Below, piece after piece: positions 25,622-34,164 of a DNA stretch of 64,000 nt (its first letter is position 1; each line of letters starts with the position of its first letter). The notes below the pieces were generated by a model that was not told where the DNA came from, did not search any database, and worked only from the letters and a program-made list of their open reading frames with translations. Origin of the DNA: M30B19 sp041741535 (GTDB lineage: Bacteria > Planctomycetota > Planctomycetia > Pirellulales > Pirellulaceae); NCBI GenBank assembly GCA_041741535.1, contig JBGSJV010000132.1, positions 9,883 to 73,882 on the forward strand. Direction: 5' to 3'. The position numbers and the translations under genes were made by a program.

Positions 25622-26509
25622 TCAAAACGCCAATTGGTTGGGGAAGAACTCGGCCCAGAGGTCTTCGTAATACGGTCGCAACTCTGTCACGTTGGGTCGC
25701 ACGGCGGCTTTGGTGTACAAGTCGTATGGATTGAACTGGCGAACGTATTCCAGATAATGCCGGTCTTGGTCGTTCCACAGTTGCTGGTACGCCGCTTCGC
25801 GATGGGCCGCATAAAACGAGTGATACCGGATCATGTAAAGGGCTTCCAGCGGCAGATATTCTTTCACCACGTGATACATGTATTCGTCGTGCCCCCACGA
25901 CATCAACACTTCATCCAAGCCGCAACCTAGACGATAGATTCCGCATTCGGTTTGATACTCGGCCACCTCGGCATCGGGGTTCGCAGCGAAGAACTCTGAA
26001 AAAACAACCTTGTCCGAGTAACGACAGCCTACCGGGAACGTATCGCCCACGACCGCCCACTGGGGTTCGCCAAACAGACACAGGACTTTGCCAAAATCAT
26101 GGATCAATCCGGTCAACACGAACCAACGCGGGTGTCCATCGCGGCGAATGGCTTCCGCTGTTTGCAATAAATGTTCGATCTGCGGCAAACTGGTATCGGG
26201 ATCACTGTCATCAATCAGTGTGTTCAAGAACTCCAGCCCATCCCACAGCCCCATTTTTCGTTTGTCGAGTGTCAAATACTCGCGGCGCTTTTGACGAACG
26301 AAGTCCAGCGTTTGGTAGCGATGGTTCAGGCGGTAGAACTCGCGGACTTCCGGTTTGACGGTCGCCGCATAATCTCGAAACTGTTCGAGCTGTTTCTCGG
26401 ATCCGTCGGTCCATTGGCTAATGTCTTCAGGGTATCGGCTGCGCAGGTCGTCCTCCCATTGCTCCAGATCATGCAGCGGACCCGTACTTGAATTCAATTT
26501 GTCGGACAT
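25622..26509 (-). CDS. Inositol oxygenase (MIOX), diiron
   Basis: A 295-aa protein strongly resembling myo-inositol oxygenase, which cleaves myo-inositol to D-glucuronate with O2. It keeps the MIOX hallmark RQKRREYLTLDKRKMGLWD and LNTLIDDSDPD (about 73-105). All six diiron ligands expected from the animal enzyme can be placed: H113, H137-D138 in GLIHDFGK, H207, H230 and D263. GGAGGT upstream of the ATG at 26509 lies inside the end of the exporter gene; the two are 2 bp apart. MIOX is common in eukaryotes and patchy in bacteria. Downstream uronate genes are not in the window. Confidence 0.93.
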   Translation of the reverse strand: MSDKLNSSTGPLHDLEQWEDDLRSRYPEDISQWTDGSEKQLEQFRDYAATVKPEVREFYRLNHRYQTLDFVRQKRREYLTLDKRKMGLWDGLEFLNTLIDDSDPDTSLPQIEHLLQTAEAIRRDGHPRWFVLTGLIHDFGKVLCLFGEPQWAVVGDTFPVGCRYSDKVVFSEFFAANPDAEVAEYQTECGIYRLGCGLDEVLMSWGHDEYMYHVVKEYLPLEALYMIRYHSFYAAHREAAYQQLWNDQDRHYLEYVRQFNPYDLYTKAAVRPNVTELRPYYEDLWAEFFPNQLAF

Positions 26510-26511
26510 GG

Positions 26512-27768
26512 CTAACCGTACCTCCGATGAAGGCTGGTGGCAGGCAATAGGGAATAGGCGACCAATAGTCCGGAAACCAAACTGATCGCCACCATGAACA
26601 TGTCGAATGCCCCACGCACCGCCGAATCGACATCATTCAACAATAACATCTGGATGCTGCGAAAGCCAATACTGCCGGGAACCAAAAACACCAATCCTGG
26701 CACAGCCAAGGTGGACGAAGATCGATTCGTCCAACGTGCATAAATCGAACCAATCAGTCCCACCGAAAACGAACCAACCGCGCCCGACACGACCGGCACC
26801 AGAAATCCGCTTGCCATTTCCGCAATCGAATACCCCGCCCAACACGTCAACGTGATCGGCAGGAAGTCACGCGCCTGAGCGCGAAACAGGATCGCAAACG
26901 CCAAAGGCGCGGTGGCAATCGCGAAATACCAAAAGCCGAGACTTAGTTGTACCGGTGCCACTCCGATGGGGGTAGTCGTCAGTTGTTGCCCCAGGCTGCT
27001 GCCCACGGCGACGCCAAATCCCAAGGTCATCAATAGAACCAAGCCACCAAACAGCCTGGCTGTGCCCGCAGCCAAATTTTGCGTCGCCAATTCATTGATC
27101 GCAATCGTCAACGTCAGCCCTGGAAGCAACACGACCAACGAGCCCAAGGTGACGATCTCCAGCGATAACGGCTGCAAGAATTTTCCAACAAAATAGGGGA
27201 GCAGTGCCGCGAACAAGGCGCTCACCGGAGCATACGTTCGAGCCATTCGCGGAAATTGTCGCAACAGTCCACCGTAGCAGCCAATGCTCAGCCCCAACAC
27301 CAAGGTCACCAACCATTCGTTCAGACCGCCCCGAAATAGAATGGTGACCGCAGCACTGGCCCAGGCAAAAGCAACACTCGTCAACCAGAACCCGTACCGT
27401 GGAGGCTGTAGCAACAACTGCGGCAGCCGGACACGACCTTCGCGCACGCTGAGCTGCCCCTCGGCGACCTCGCGTTGCAGGGTCTGTAACTCATTGAGCC
27501 GTCCCAGATCAATATCCGACGGTGTCACCCGGAATAGCAACGTTCGGCATTGTTCCGCTTGACCAAACGAAAAAAATATCGACGTCGGCGTCGCAAATAC
27601 GCTAACCTCCAGATTCAACTGCTGGGCCAACTGGAGGACGTTCTGTTCCAGTTCGTCGGAGGCCATGCCGTTCTGGTGCAAGGCCTTGGCCAACTCTGCC
27701 ACGAACTGTTCGGCAATCTGGTTTTCGACCAGTAGATTGGCGGGAGTGAGATTTCCCGGGGTACTCAT
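26512..27768 (-). CDS. ThrE-type threonine/serine exporter family protein
   Basis: A 418-aa membrane protein. The N-terminal 110 residues match the cytoplasmic domain of the ThrE/DUF1212 family (AELAKALHQNGMASDELEQ, FGQAEQCRTLLFRVTP). About ten hydrophobic helices follow, including GSLVVLLPGLTLTIAINELA, which fits the ThrE signature, and a second set matching the ThrE_2 half, here in one chain. Known members export threonine and serine by proton antiport; the substrate here may differ given the inositol oxygenase context. It overlaps the upstream MBL gene by 4 bp (ATGA). Confidence 0.88.
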   Translation of the reverse strand: MSTPGNLTPANLLVENQIAEQFVAELAKALHQNGMASDELEQNVLQLAQQLNLEVSVFATPTSIFFSFGQAEQCRTLLFRVTPSDIDLGRLNELQTLQREVAEGQLSVREGRVRLPQLLLQPPRYGFWLTSVAFAWASAAVTILFRGGLNEWLVTLVLGLSIGCYGGLLRQFPRMARTYAPVSALFAALLPYFVGKFLQPLSLEIVTLGSLVVLLPGLTLTIAINELATQNLAAGTARLFGGLVLLMTLGFGVAVGSSLGQQLTTTPIGVAPVQLSLGFWYFAIATAPLAFAILFRAQARDFLPITLTCWAGYSIAEMASGFLVPVVSGAVGSFSVGLIGSIYARWTNRSSSTLAVPGLVFLVPGSIGFRSIQMLLLNDVDSAVRGAFDMFMVAISLVSGLLVAYSLLPATSLHRRYG

Positions 27769-28565
27769 TTAGTGGGCTCGTCATCGCCCGGCATTTTACC
27801 ATTCACCAATTCCGCTTCGAACTCGTCCATCAACGGCCAATCGACCGCACAGGTTCCAAAGTCGGCTCGATGCGAATAGCTTTCCAAGCGATCGATCGCA
27901 GATTGCAGCAGGCGATCGTCTTTGCGAAACACGGGTCCGTGACTCGGCAGCAACCACTGGACATCCGAAGCCTGGATCCGTTTCAAAGACTGAATGAACT
28001 TCACGATATCGCTGCCATGATGAGCATCGATCGCACCCACACAACCATCGCGATAGATGTTGTCGCCACTGAACAGCAGGTCGCCCAGGCGGAAGCTCAA
28101 TTGACTATCCGTGTGCCCTGGAGTTAGCCAAACCTCCAGTCGCAAGTTGCCAACGGTTAAGATATCTCCATCTTCGAGCAGCGTCTCAACTTCGATGGGC
28201 GGCATCGGCAAATCAATCCCTTGCGCTTCGATCAAGGCAAAGGTCTTCAATCGATCGCCAATTCGCAAACTGTCCGCCGCCAGTCGGTGCGCCGAGACCG
28301 TTGTTTTCAAGATTTGTTTGGCCTTTGCCAACCCCTGGATATGATCGACATCCGCGTGCGTCGCAACCAAGGTTTTGCAACGTTGAAAGGGAAAGTCAAG
28401 TTGACGGACCATTTCCAGAATCTCGTCGGTCGTTTCCTCATAACCGATATCGATCAAAATCCACTCATTTTGGTCGTACACCAAATAAACATTGCAGCCG
28501 AGCACTTGCTCCAATTGATGGTTGACTTCAATCACATGAGGAAAAATGGGACGCCGCTGCAGCAT
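27765..28565 (-). CDS. Metallo-beta-lactamase-fold hydrolase (glyoxalase II-like) with HxDxDH variant motif
   Basis: A 266-aa protein. Residues 20-50 (LGCNVYLVYDQNEWILIDIG) start an MBL fold. The metal motif reads THADVDHIQG, so the second His of the usual HxHxDH is Asp. Later ligands look intact: LTPGHTDSQ, FSGDNIYRDG and LPSHGP. Enzymes of this fold hydrolyse thioesters, lactones or phosphoesters. It is the first gene of the operon with the ThrE-like exporter, inositol oxygenase and a secreted protein. The substrate is unknown; a lactone is possible. Confidence 0.85.
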   Translation of the reverse strand: MLQRRPIFPHVIEVNHQLEQVLGCNVYLVYDQNEWILIDIGYEETTDEILEMVRQLDFPFQRCKTLVATHADVDHIQGLAKAKQILKTTVSAHRLAADSLRIGDRLKTFALIEAQGIDLPMPPIEVETLLEDGDILTVGNLRLEVWLTPGHTDSQLSFRLGDLLFSGDNIYRDGCVGAIDAHHGSDIVKFIQSLKRIQASDVQWLLPSHGPVFRKDDRLLQSAIDRLESYSHRADFGTCAVDWPLMDEFEAELVNGKMPGDDEPTK

Positions 28566-28661
28566 GGGGTTCGAGCCTGTTCGATCGAAAAGAGGAATTT
28601 CCTACCATCGCCGCCCGAATCTTACCCGATCCATGTTGTTTGCTTCAACCAGACACCAAGC

Positions 28662-30914
28662 TCAATTGGCTTGAAACACCGCCCATTGAAAACCGTTTGC
28701 GGGAATTTGAACTCGGAGCCTCAACCGCGAACGTCGATCCAAGTTATGGACGTTCGAGGGCGCCCCCGCCACACTAACCTGAACTTGATCAACCAACCCC
28801 GCGTAATACAGCGGGACGACAATTTCGCGTTCGATCGCTTCGTCCAACGGGTTGAAGACACACAGAAACGCGGCCTGTTGCAAACGGGGATTCACGTGCA
28901 ACAACCCGTCCCAGTCGCGCGCGTCCGCTCGCCGCAAGTGGATCACGTCACTTTCCAGGATATCTCGATACTTTTTATACCACGCGACGACTTCTTGGAG
29001 CATGGCCTGCGTCCGAGGAGAATCGTACAGACGCGGCCCTCGATAACAGGCCTGCACTCCGGCCGAGAGATTCGCCAGCAACATGAGTCGGTAGTGGTCC
29101 AAATGTTCTTCCAGCGGCTCGATCGTCGCTGCCGCACCGCCGCCGTGGTATTCGGTCAATGGCACAAACATCCACCCCATCGACGGTGTTTTGGTCCACG
29201 TCCCGTCAAAAATATTCTGTCGCGTGTGGATCAACTGTTCCGCCCGAGGCAGCGACCAATTGACTTCGCGGTAGCCCATGCCACATTTATTCGATCCCGC
29301 CAAAAAATAATAATCTGGCACATTGAGGTAGATGCCTTCCGAACGACACCAGTAATAAAAATCCCGAATCACTTGCCATTGAGCCCATTGTGAGTCTTCC
29401 AAACCTTGTTGCAGTGGCGGGCGAGCCGTGACGTCCCAATCGCCAGGATACGACCCGTCATGCTCCAATAGGGTGAAACCCGTCTGCCCAAAAAACTGTC
29501 TCAGTTTGGCGAAATACGCTTGTCCCCATTCGCTGGTCAAGGCCGGAGAATGACCGTGGGCTGGACTCTCGCCGGGTGGGCTCACCACGTCGTGACCTCC
29601 GCCAATTTGACGGCTGGACAAAAGCGAATACCCGCCAATCTCGACGCCAAGTTCCCGCGCTTCCTCTGCCAATTGTTGCCACTGTTGTAGGTTACTCGGG
29701 TCGGTGTTTTCGATATCGAAGCCAGAGCCAAACGACAAGATCAACATCTCGAATCCAACGGCCGCACATTGTCGCAGCGAGGATCGCACGGCCTCCGGAT
29801 CGGCGGTTCGCAAATGCATCATCAATGGATTTTCGGTAACCCACGGCGCGAGCGTGCGGTACATCTGCCGCAACGCTAAGCCCCGCCGTTCACGATCTTC
29901 GCTGTCGTGCACCAAGGTAAAGACTCGAAACGTCTGAAACGACTCGCCTGGTTCGATTCGTTGAGCGGGGCCACGAAACGGTGAGACTTCCAACAGGCAC
30001 GGCATGTTTTTCAAGTAATTGACTTGCGTGTGGAACTCGGGGTCCGGCAACCATCGTACCGCATGGCGGTTGGCTTGTTCGAAGTTAAAACCGCCAAAAG
30101 CTTGGTCGGTTTCGACGTGCAGCACCGTCGGCTCAGGAAGCGGCACACCAGGGCGATCTTCGACGGGATTGTTATGTTCCACTACCGCCAATAGTTCGGC
30201 GGTGAATTTCTCTAACTGGATTTCCCGCGAGCTTTGATTGTGAACGACGAGCCATTTGCTGATCAACGGCAAGCCATCGTAAATCTCGTAGTGGATCGAC
30301 ACCATGACTTGTGGCTCGGACGTCGTGCGATCGGCACGGTTCGCCAAATTAGGTACGTCCTCACTCGTAATATTCGGGGCTGCGAAATCCAACCGAAGCG
30401 AGCGACCTTTGGGTGGCCACGCCACACCGGGTGCATGAGGCCGCGTTTCTTTCCACTCCATTCGAGCTTCGATGTCACCAATTTCATGGCCGATCAGTTG
30501 CCAATCGGTTGGTGCCGGCTCCATCTGGTTCAACCACTCGGATTGCAAAAAGGCGTGATTGGGTTGCCCCCGCAAGCCACCCACCGCGATGGTTTGCGAA
30601 TCGATCGTCAGGATCGCTTCCGGCCGCACGGCGCGCAGAATTGCTTGGCCCGACATTAAGTTCTCAAAGGCGATGGTGGCCGTACCTAGCTTTGACTTTC
30701 CGGTCTTCAACGCGATGGTCCGGCGGATCAACCCGTTTTCCATGGCCAAGCTGTTCCCATCAGGCGATAAGCGAATGACCGCCAAATAGGGCGAACGATC
30801 CAGCAACCAATCCACCTCCGGTTGGTAACCGTCCGGTGGTTGCGCGCCTAACGAACCGATCATCACCATCAAACATCCCCAAAAAAAACAACCGATGGAT
30901 GAACGGACGAACAT
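28662..30914 (-). CDS. Secreted alpha-galactosidase-like glycoside hydrolase (clan GH-D)
   Basis: A 750-aa protein with a signal peptide (MFVRSSIGCFFWGCLMVMIG). The ATG at 30914 is preferred over a TTG five codons upstream. The N-terminal 300 residues are a beta-sandwich (LAMENGLIRRTIAL). The central barrel has FTLLEHDGSYPGDWD, where the Asp of EHDG fits the position of the GH-D nucleophile, and YLNVPDYYFLAG further on. The C-terminal 120 residues form another beta domain. It probably removes terminal alpha-linked sugars outside the cytoplasm, but the substrate cannot be read and the acid residue is not certain. Confidence 0.8.
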   Translation of the reverse strand: MFVRSSIGCFFWGCLMVMIGSLGAQPPDGYQPEVDWLLDRSPYLAVIRLSPDGNSLAMENGLIRRTIALKTGKSKLGTATIAFENLMSGQAILRAVRPEAILTIDSQTIAVGGLRGQPNHAFLQSEWLNQMEPAPTDWQLIGHEIGDIEARMEWKETRPHAPGVAWPPKGRSLRLDFAAPNITSEDVPNLANRADRTTSEPQVMVSIHYEIYDGLPLISKWLVVHNQSSREIQLEKFTAELLAVVEHNNPVEDRPGVPLPEPTVLHVETDQAFGGFNFEQANRHAVRWLPDPEFHTQVNYLKNMPCLLEVSPFRGPAQRIEPGESFQTFRVFTLVHDSEDRERRGLALRQMYRTLAPWVTENPLMMHLRTADPEAVRSSLRQCAAVGFEMLILSFGSGFDIENTDPSNLQQWQQLAEEARELGVEIGGYSLLSSRQIGGGHDVVSPPGESPAHGHSPALTSEWGQAYFAKLRQFFGQTGFTLLEHDGSYPGDWDVTARPPLQQGLEDSQWAQWQVIRDFYYWCRSEGIYLNVPDYYFLAGSNKCGMGYREVNWSLPRAEQLIHTRQNIFDGTWTKTPSMGWMFVPLTEYHGGGAAATIEPLEEHLDHYRLMLLANLSAGVQACYRGPRLYDSPRTQAMLQEVVAWYKKYRDILESDVIHLRRADARDWDGLLHVNPRLQQAAFLCVFNPLDEAIEREIVVPLYYAGLVDQVQVSVAGAPSNVHNLDRRSRLRLRVQIPANGFQWAVFQAN

Positions 30915-31014
30915 AGGAGTTTCTTTCAAGGTTCTGGGGAGATCTGCGAACCGAATGGATTCGAATCCATCATAGGAAAGTTCGACTCTTGGTGCGAGTT
31001 GCGACCGGAACCGA

Positions 31015-31782
31015 TCAAGTCAGCGGGATTCGGAGTCCGTCGTACGCTAATTCGACTCCGGGCGGTAATTCCGAATTGACGCGATAGTAGTCCAAGTGAC
31101 ATGAACAATGGGTGAAGTAGGTTTGCCGAGGCCGGAGTCGCTCGACCACCGCTAAGGCTTCGGCCAAATTTAGATGCGTGGGATGTGGGTCGTAACGCAG
31201 GGCACTGAGTACCAGCGTATCGAGCCCCTCCAAGAGTGGCCACGACTCGTCCGGAATTTCTTTGACGTCGGTACAATAGGCGACGTTGCCCACGCGAAAG
31301 CCCAGCACGTCAAATCGTGGACCATGCCGAAACAAAATTGGCTGGATCGTGGCCCCCAAGGCCTCAAACGGTCGACGCCCAATCCGATGAAATTCGAGAC
31401 TAGGGACGGCCCCCGCATGCGTTTGGACTCGGTTTTCAAAAGCATAACTGAAGGACTCGCGGAGTCGCTGTTCCACTTCGGCATTGCAATACAATGGAAC
31501 CGGACCTTCCAGATAAAATTGCATCAATCGCAAATCGTCGAGCCCAAAAATGTGATCTGCGTGCTCGTGAGTAAAACAAACCGCGTGAACCAAGCCCAAA
31601 CCTTCGCGAATCAATTGTTGTCGCAGGTCCGGTGGGGTGTCGATCAACAAATTGCCTTCCGGCAAGCCGAACACGGCACTACACCGAGTTCTCTGATTCT
31701 TTGGCTCACCGCTGCAACAAACGGGGCACCCACAGCCCAAAGCGGGAACACCCACGCTGGTGCCAGTCCCCAACAGGATCAT
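31015..31782 (-). CDS. PhnP-like MBL-fold phosphodiesterase/hydrolase
   Basis: A 255-aa protein. ATG 31782 (MILLGTGTSVGVPALGCGCP) is preferred to a TTG 15 codons upstream because the family starts with this strand. The canonical zinc motif THEHADHIFGLDDLR is present, as are a zinc-binding-like CGCPVC near the N-terminus and C-terminal YFTHCSCHLDYY. These fit the PhnP/phosphoribosyl 1,2-cyclic phosphate phosphodiesterase and related YcbJ-like family. No phosphonate genes are nearby, so the real substrate is open. Confidence 0.87.
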   Translation of the reverse strand: MILLGTGTSVGVPALGCGCPVCCSGEPKNQRTRCSAVFGLPEGNLLIDTPPDLRQQLIREGLGLVHAVCFTHEHADHIFGLDDLRLMQFYLEGPVPLYCNAEVEQRLRESFSYAFENRVQTHAGAVPSLEFHRIGRRPFEALGATIQPILFRHGPRFDVLGFRVGNVAYCTDVKEIPDESWPLLEGLDTLVLSALRYDPHPTHLNLAEALAVVERLRPRQTYFTHCSCHLDYYRVNSELPPGVELAYDGLRIPLT

Positions 31783-31895
31783 TTGCCCTCGAATATCTAT
31801 AGTCCGCGCCGCTTTCCTCGTATTCAACGACTGCCGATCTCTATAAGATAGGAAAGTTCATTCGTTCTCCGCTCTCCAAGGTAGCCGAACACGGT

Positions 31896-31931
31896 TCTCG
31901 TACAAGGTGTCACTCTCGTACAAGGTGTCAC
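31896..31931. repeat. Perfect 18-bp tandem duplication over the P-ATPase start region
   Basis: TCTCGTACAAGGTGTCAC occurs at 31896-31913 and is repeated exactly at 31914-31931. Each copy carries AAGG followed by GTG, so the weak ribosome-binding site and the GTG start are both doubled (31907 and 31925). Confidence 0.92.
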
Positions 31932-33877
31932 GGCGGGTTCGAAGAGTCCAATCGTGCGAGAGGGATTTGCAGTTGTTGTTAAGGTTTGGTGAGATTCGGC
32001 AAACGCTGCGCAGCGTTTGGCAGGCCGCGACCCAAGAAACGCTGATCGCTGGGTTCACTGGTTGGATGTTGGTTTGGTCGTTGTCGACGGCCTGGTTCTG
32101 GTCCCCCGAGCATTGGCTGACCATCGGACCGTTGTGGCTCAGTTTGGCCGTTGGCGGAGTGCCGTTGGTTGCCGGACTCTTGGTCAAACTCTGGCAACGT
32201 GAATTTGGCAGCGATTTGTTGGCCGGGATTTCGATTGTTGTTGCCGTGGTTTTGGGCGAGTATTTAGCGGGTGCAATGGTCGTGTTGATGCTATCGGGTG
32301 GGACCGCCTTGGAGTCCTACGCGGTTCGTAGCGCATCCTCAGTCTTACTGGCTCTCAGTCGTCGTCTGCCATTGGTCGCCCATCGCCGCGACGGAGCCAG
32401 TTTTCGCGACGTGGCCGTGGCCGAGATCCAACCGGGTGACCAATTGATTGTGTTCCCGCACGAGTCCTGTCCCGTTGACGGGACGGTGATTGAAGGGCAG
32501 GGCGTGATGGACGAAAGTTACCTGACGGGTGAGCCGTTCCAAATTCACAAGTCGCCCGGTTCGGTCGTGATTTCCGGGGCGATCAACGGCGAGTTGGCGT
32601 TGGTGATCCGAGCAGACAAACGGCCTGAGGACTCGCGTTACGCCCAAATCATGCAAGTGATGCGAGCGGCAGAACAAGATCGGCCTCGTTTGCGGAGATT
32701 GGGCGACCAGTTAGGAGCTTGGTATACCCCGTTAGCACTCCTGGTGGCCGGAGTTGCTTGGAGCATTTCCGGGGATCCAGTCCGATTTTTGTCCGTTTTG
32801 GTGGTCGCGACACCTTGTCCGTTACTAATTGCAATTCCGGTCGCAATTATTGGTTCGATTTCGTTGGCCGCCAAGCGTGCGATCATCGTCCGGAACCCGA
32901 GTAGTTTGGAACTGGCGGACACGTGTCGGACAATTATCTTTGATAAGACCGGGACACTTACCTATGGTGTGCCAAATTTGGTGGAAATCGTTCCAGCGGA
33001 AGGTTTCGCCAGCGACTGGTTATTGGCCGTCGTGGCCAGCTTGGGGCGATATTCGAAACATCCATTGTCGGCCGCGTTGGTTCGCGCGAGCGAAGAACGG
33101 CAGGGGGCCTGGTTCCCGGTCGGCGAGGTCAGCGAAAAACCGGGTGCCGGAATGTCGGGTCGCGTTGGCGATCACCTCGTACAGATCACGAGCCGCAAGA
33201 AATTGTTGGCAGATGTCACCCAAGGAGGGCCAGCGATGGTTCTTTCACTTCTGCCACCCGAAACACCGGGTTTGGAATGTGTCGTTCTGGTCGACGAACG
33301 TTATGCCGGGACATTTCAATTTCGCGATACGCCGCGATTGGATGGAGGTTTGTTTGTTCGGCATTTGTCGCCTCGGCATCGGATTCATCGAACATTGCTG
33401 GTGTCCGGTGATCGCGACAGCGAAGTGCAATACTTGGCAAAACAAATCGGTATCGAGCATGTGTTTTCGAGTCAAAGTCCGGAGCAAAAATTGGCGATTG
33501 TCCGCGATGAAACGCGTGCAGCACCCACCATTTTTGTTGGCGATGGGATTAATGACGCGCCGGCCCTGACGGCGGCGACGGTGGGTATCGCATTTGGCCA
33601 ACACAGCGACGTCACGTCACAGGCCGCCGATGCCGTGGTTTTGGATTGTTCTTTGCAAAAGGTCGACGAGTTTTTGCACATCAGCCGTCGGATGCGGCAG
33701 ATTGCTTTGCAAAGCGCTTTGGGAGGAATTGGGCTTAGTTTATTGGCGATGGGAGCGGCGAGTTTTGGTTATTTGACCCCGGTCTGGGGTGCTGTGACCC
33801 AAGAATTGATCGACGTATTTGCCGTCTTGAACGCCCTGCGAGTTGCCTGGCCACCGGGCGAATTGAGAGATTTCTGA
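31907..33877 (+). CDS. P1B-type metal-transporting ATPase with TPC motif
   Basis: A 656-aa polytopic membrane protein without an N-terminal metal-binding domain. The transmembrane metal motif is TPCPLL near residue 302 instead of CPC. The phosphorylation motif DKTGTLTYG has its Asp at about 345; SKHPLSAAL is the HP nucleotide contact; GDGINDAPAL (about 544) is the hinge; MDESYLTGEP is the actuator loop. The last helices carry QELIDVFAVLNALRV. TPC-type P1B ATPases are poorly characterised for metal specificity. The start is uncertain: GTG at 31907 or 31925 lies in duplicated sequence. Confidence 0.92.
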   Translation: MSLSYKVSRRVRRVQSCERDLQLLLRFGEIRQTLRSVWQAATQETLIAGFTGWMLVWSLSTAWFWSPEHWLTIGPLWLSLAVGGVPLVAGLLVKLWQREFGSDLLAGISIVVAVVLGEYLAGAMVVLMLSGGTALESYAVRSASSVLLALSRRLPLVAHRRDGASFRDVAVAEIQPGDQLIVFPHESCPVDGTVIEGQGVMDESYLTGEPFQIHKSPGSVVISGAINGELALVIRADKRPEDSRYAQIMQVMRAAEQDRPRLRRLGDQLGAWYTPLALLVAGVAWSISGDPVRFLSVLVVATPCPLLIAIPVAIIGSISLAAKRAIIVRNPSSLELADTCRTIIFDKTGTLTYGVPNLVEIVPAEGFASDWLLAVVASLGRYSKHPLSAALVRASEERQGAWFPVGEVSEKPGAGMSGRVGDHLVQITSRKKLLADVTQGGPAMVLSLLPPETPGLECVVLVDERYAGTFQFRDTPRLDGGLFVRHLSPRHRIHRTLLVSGDRDSEVQYLAKQIGIEHVFSSQSPEQKLAIVRDETRAAPTIFVGDGINDAPALTAATVGIAFGQHSDVTSQAADAVVLDCSLQKVDEFLHISRRMRQIALQSALGGIGLSLLAMGAASFGYLTPVWGAVTQELIDVFAVLNALRVAWPPGELRDF

Positions 33878-33990
33878 GAATTTTCGGCTTTCGGCTTTGA
33901 ATCGATCCTCGATACTTGGTATGAAATTTGCCACGGGGTACAATTTGCGCGCGAGTCTACTGACGAATTGGCATAGTCGGTCAACAATAT

Positions 33991-34013
33991 CCTGGGCGGG
34001 CGTCCAGGTTTTT
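33991..34013 (+). terminator. Candidate terminator downstream of the P1B ATPase gene
   Basis: CCTGG (33991-33995) pairs with CCAGG (34004-34008) around an 8-nt loop, followed by TTTTT (34009-34013). A second 8-bp hairpin follows: TTCAGCCT at 34018-34025 with AGGCTGAA at 34032-34039. The short stem makes this tentative; the second hairpin may form part of the secA leader. Confidence 0.5.
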
Positions 34014-34164
34014 GTCTTTCAGCCTTGGAAGAGGCTGAATGGTGGATGCTAGCTGATCCTGATCGGCTGGCTTGCGCGTGACGACTCAGGAATGAATCCG
34101 GTGGGCCAAAGTTGGCCGATCTACTAACCGATGGCGATGGAACTGCTAGAAAAGCGAAGCGAAA

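Noticed and set aside
28221..29393. Plus-strand open frame of 390 codons across the MBL and GH genes
   Set aside because: It crosses two well-supported minus-strand genes and their gap, and has no recognisable domain.
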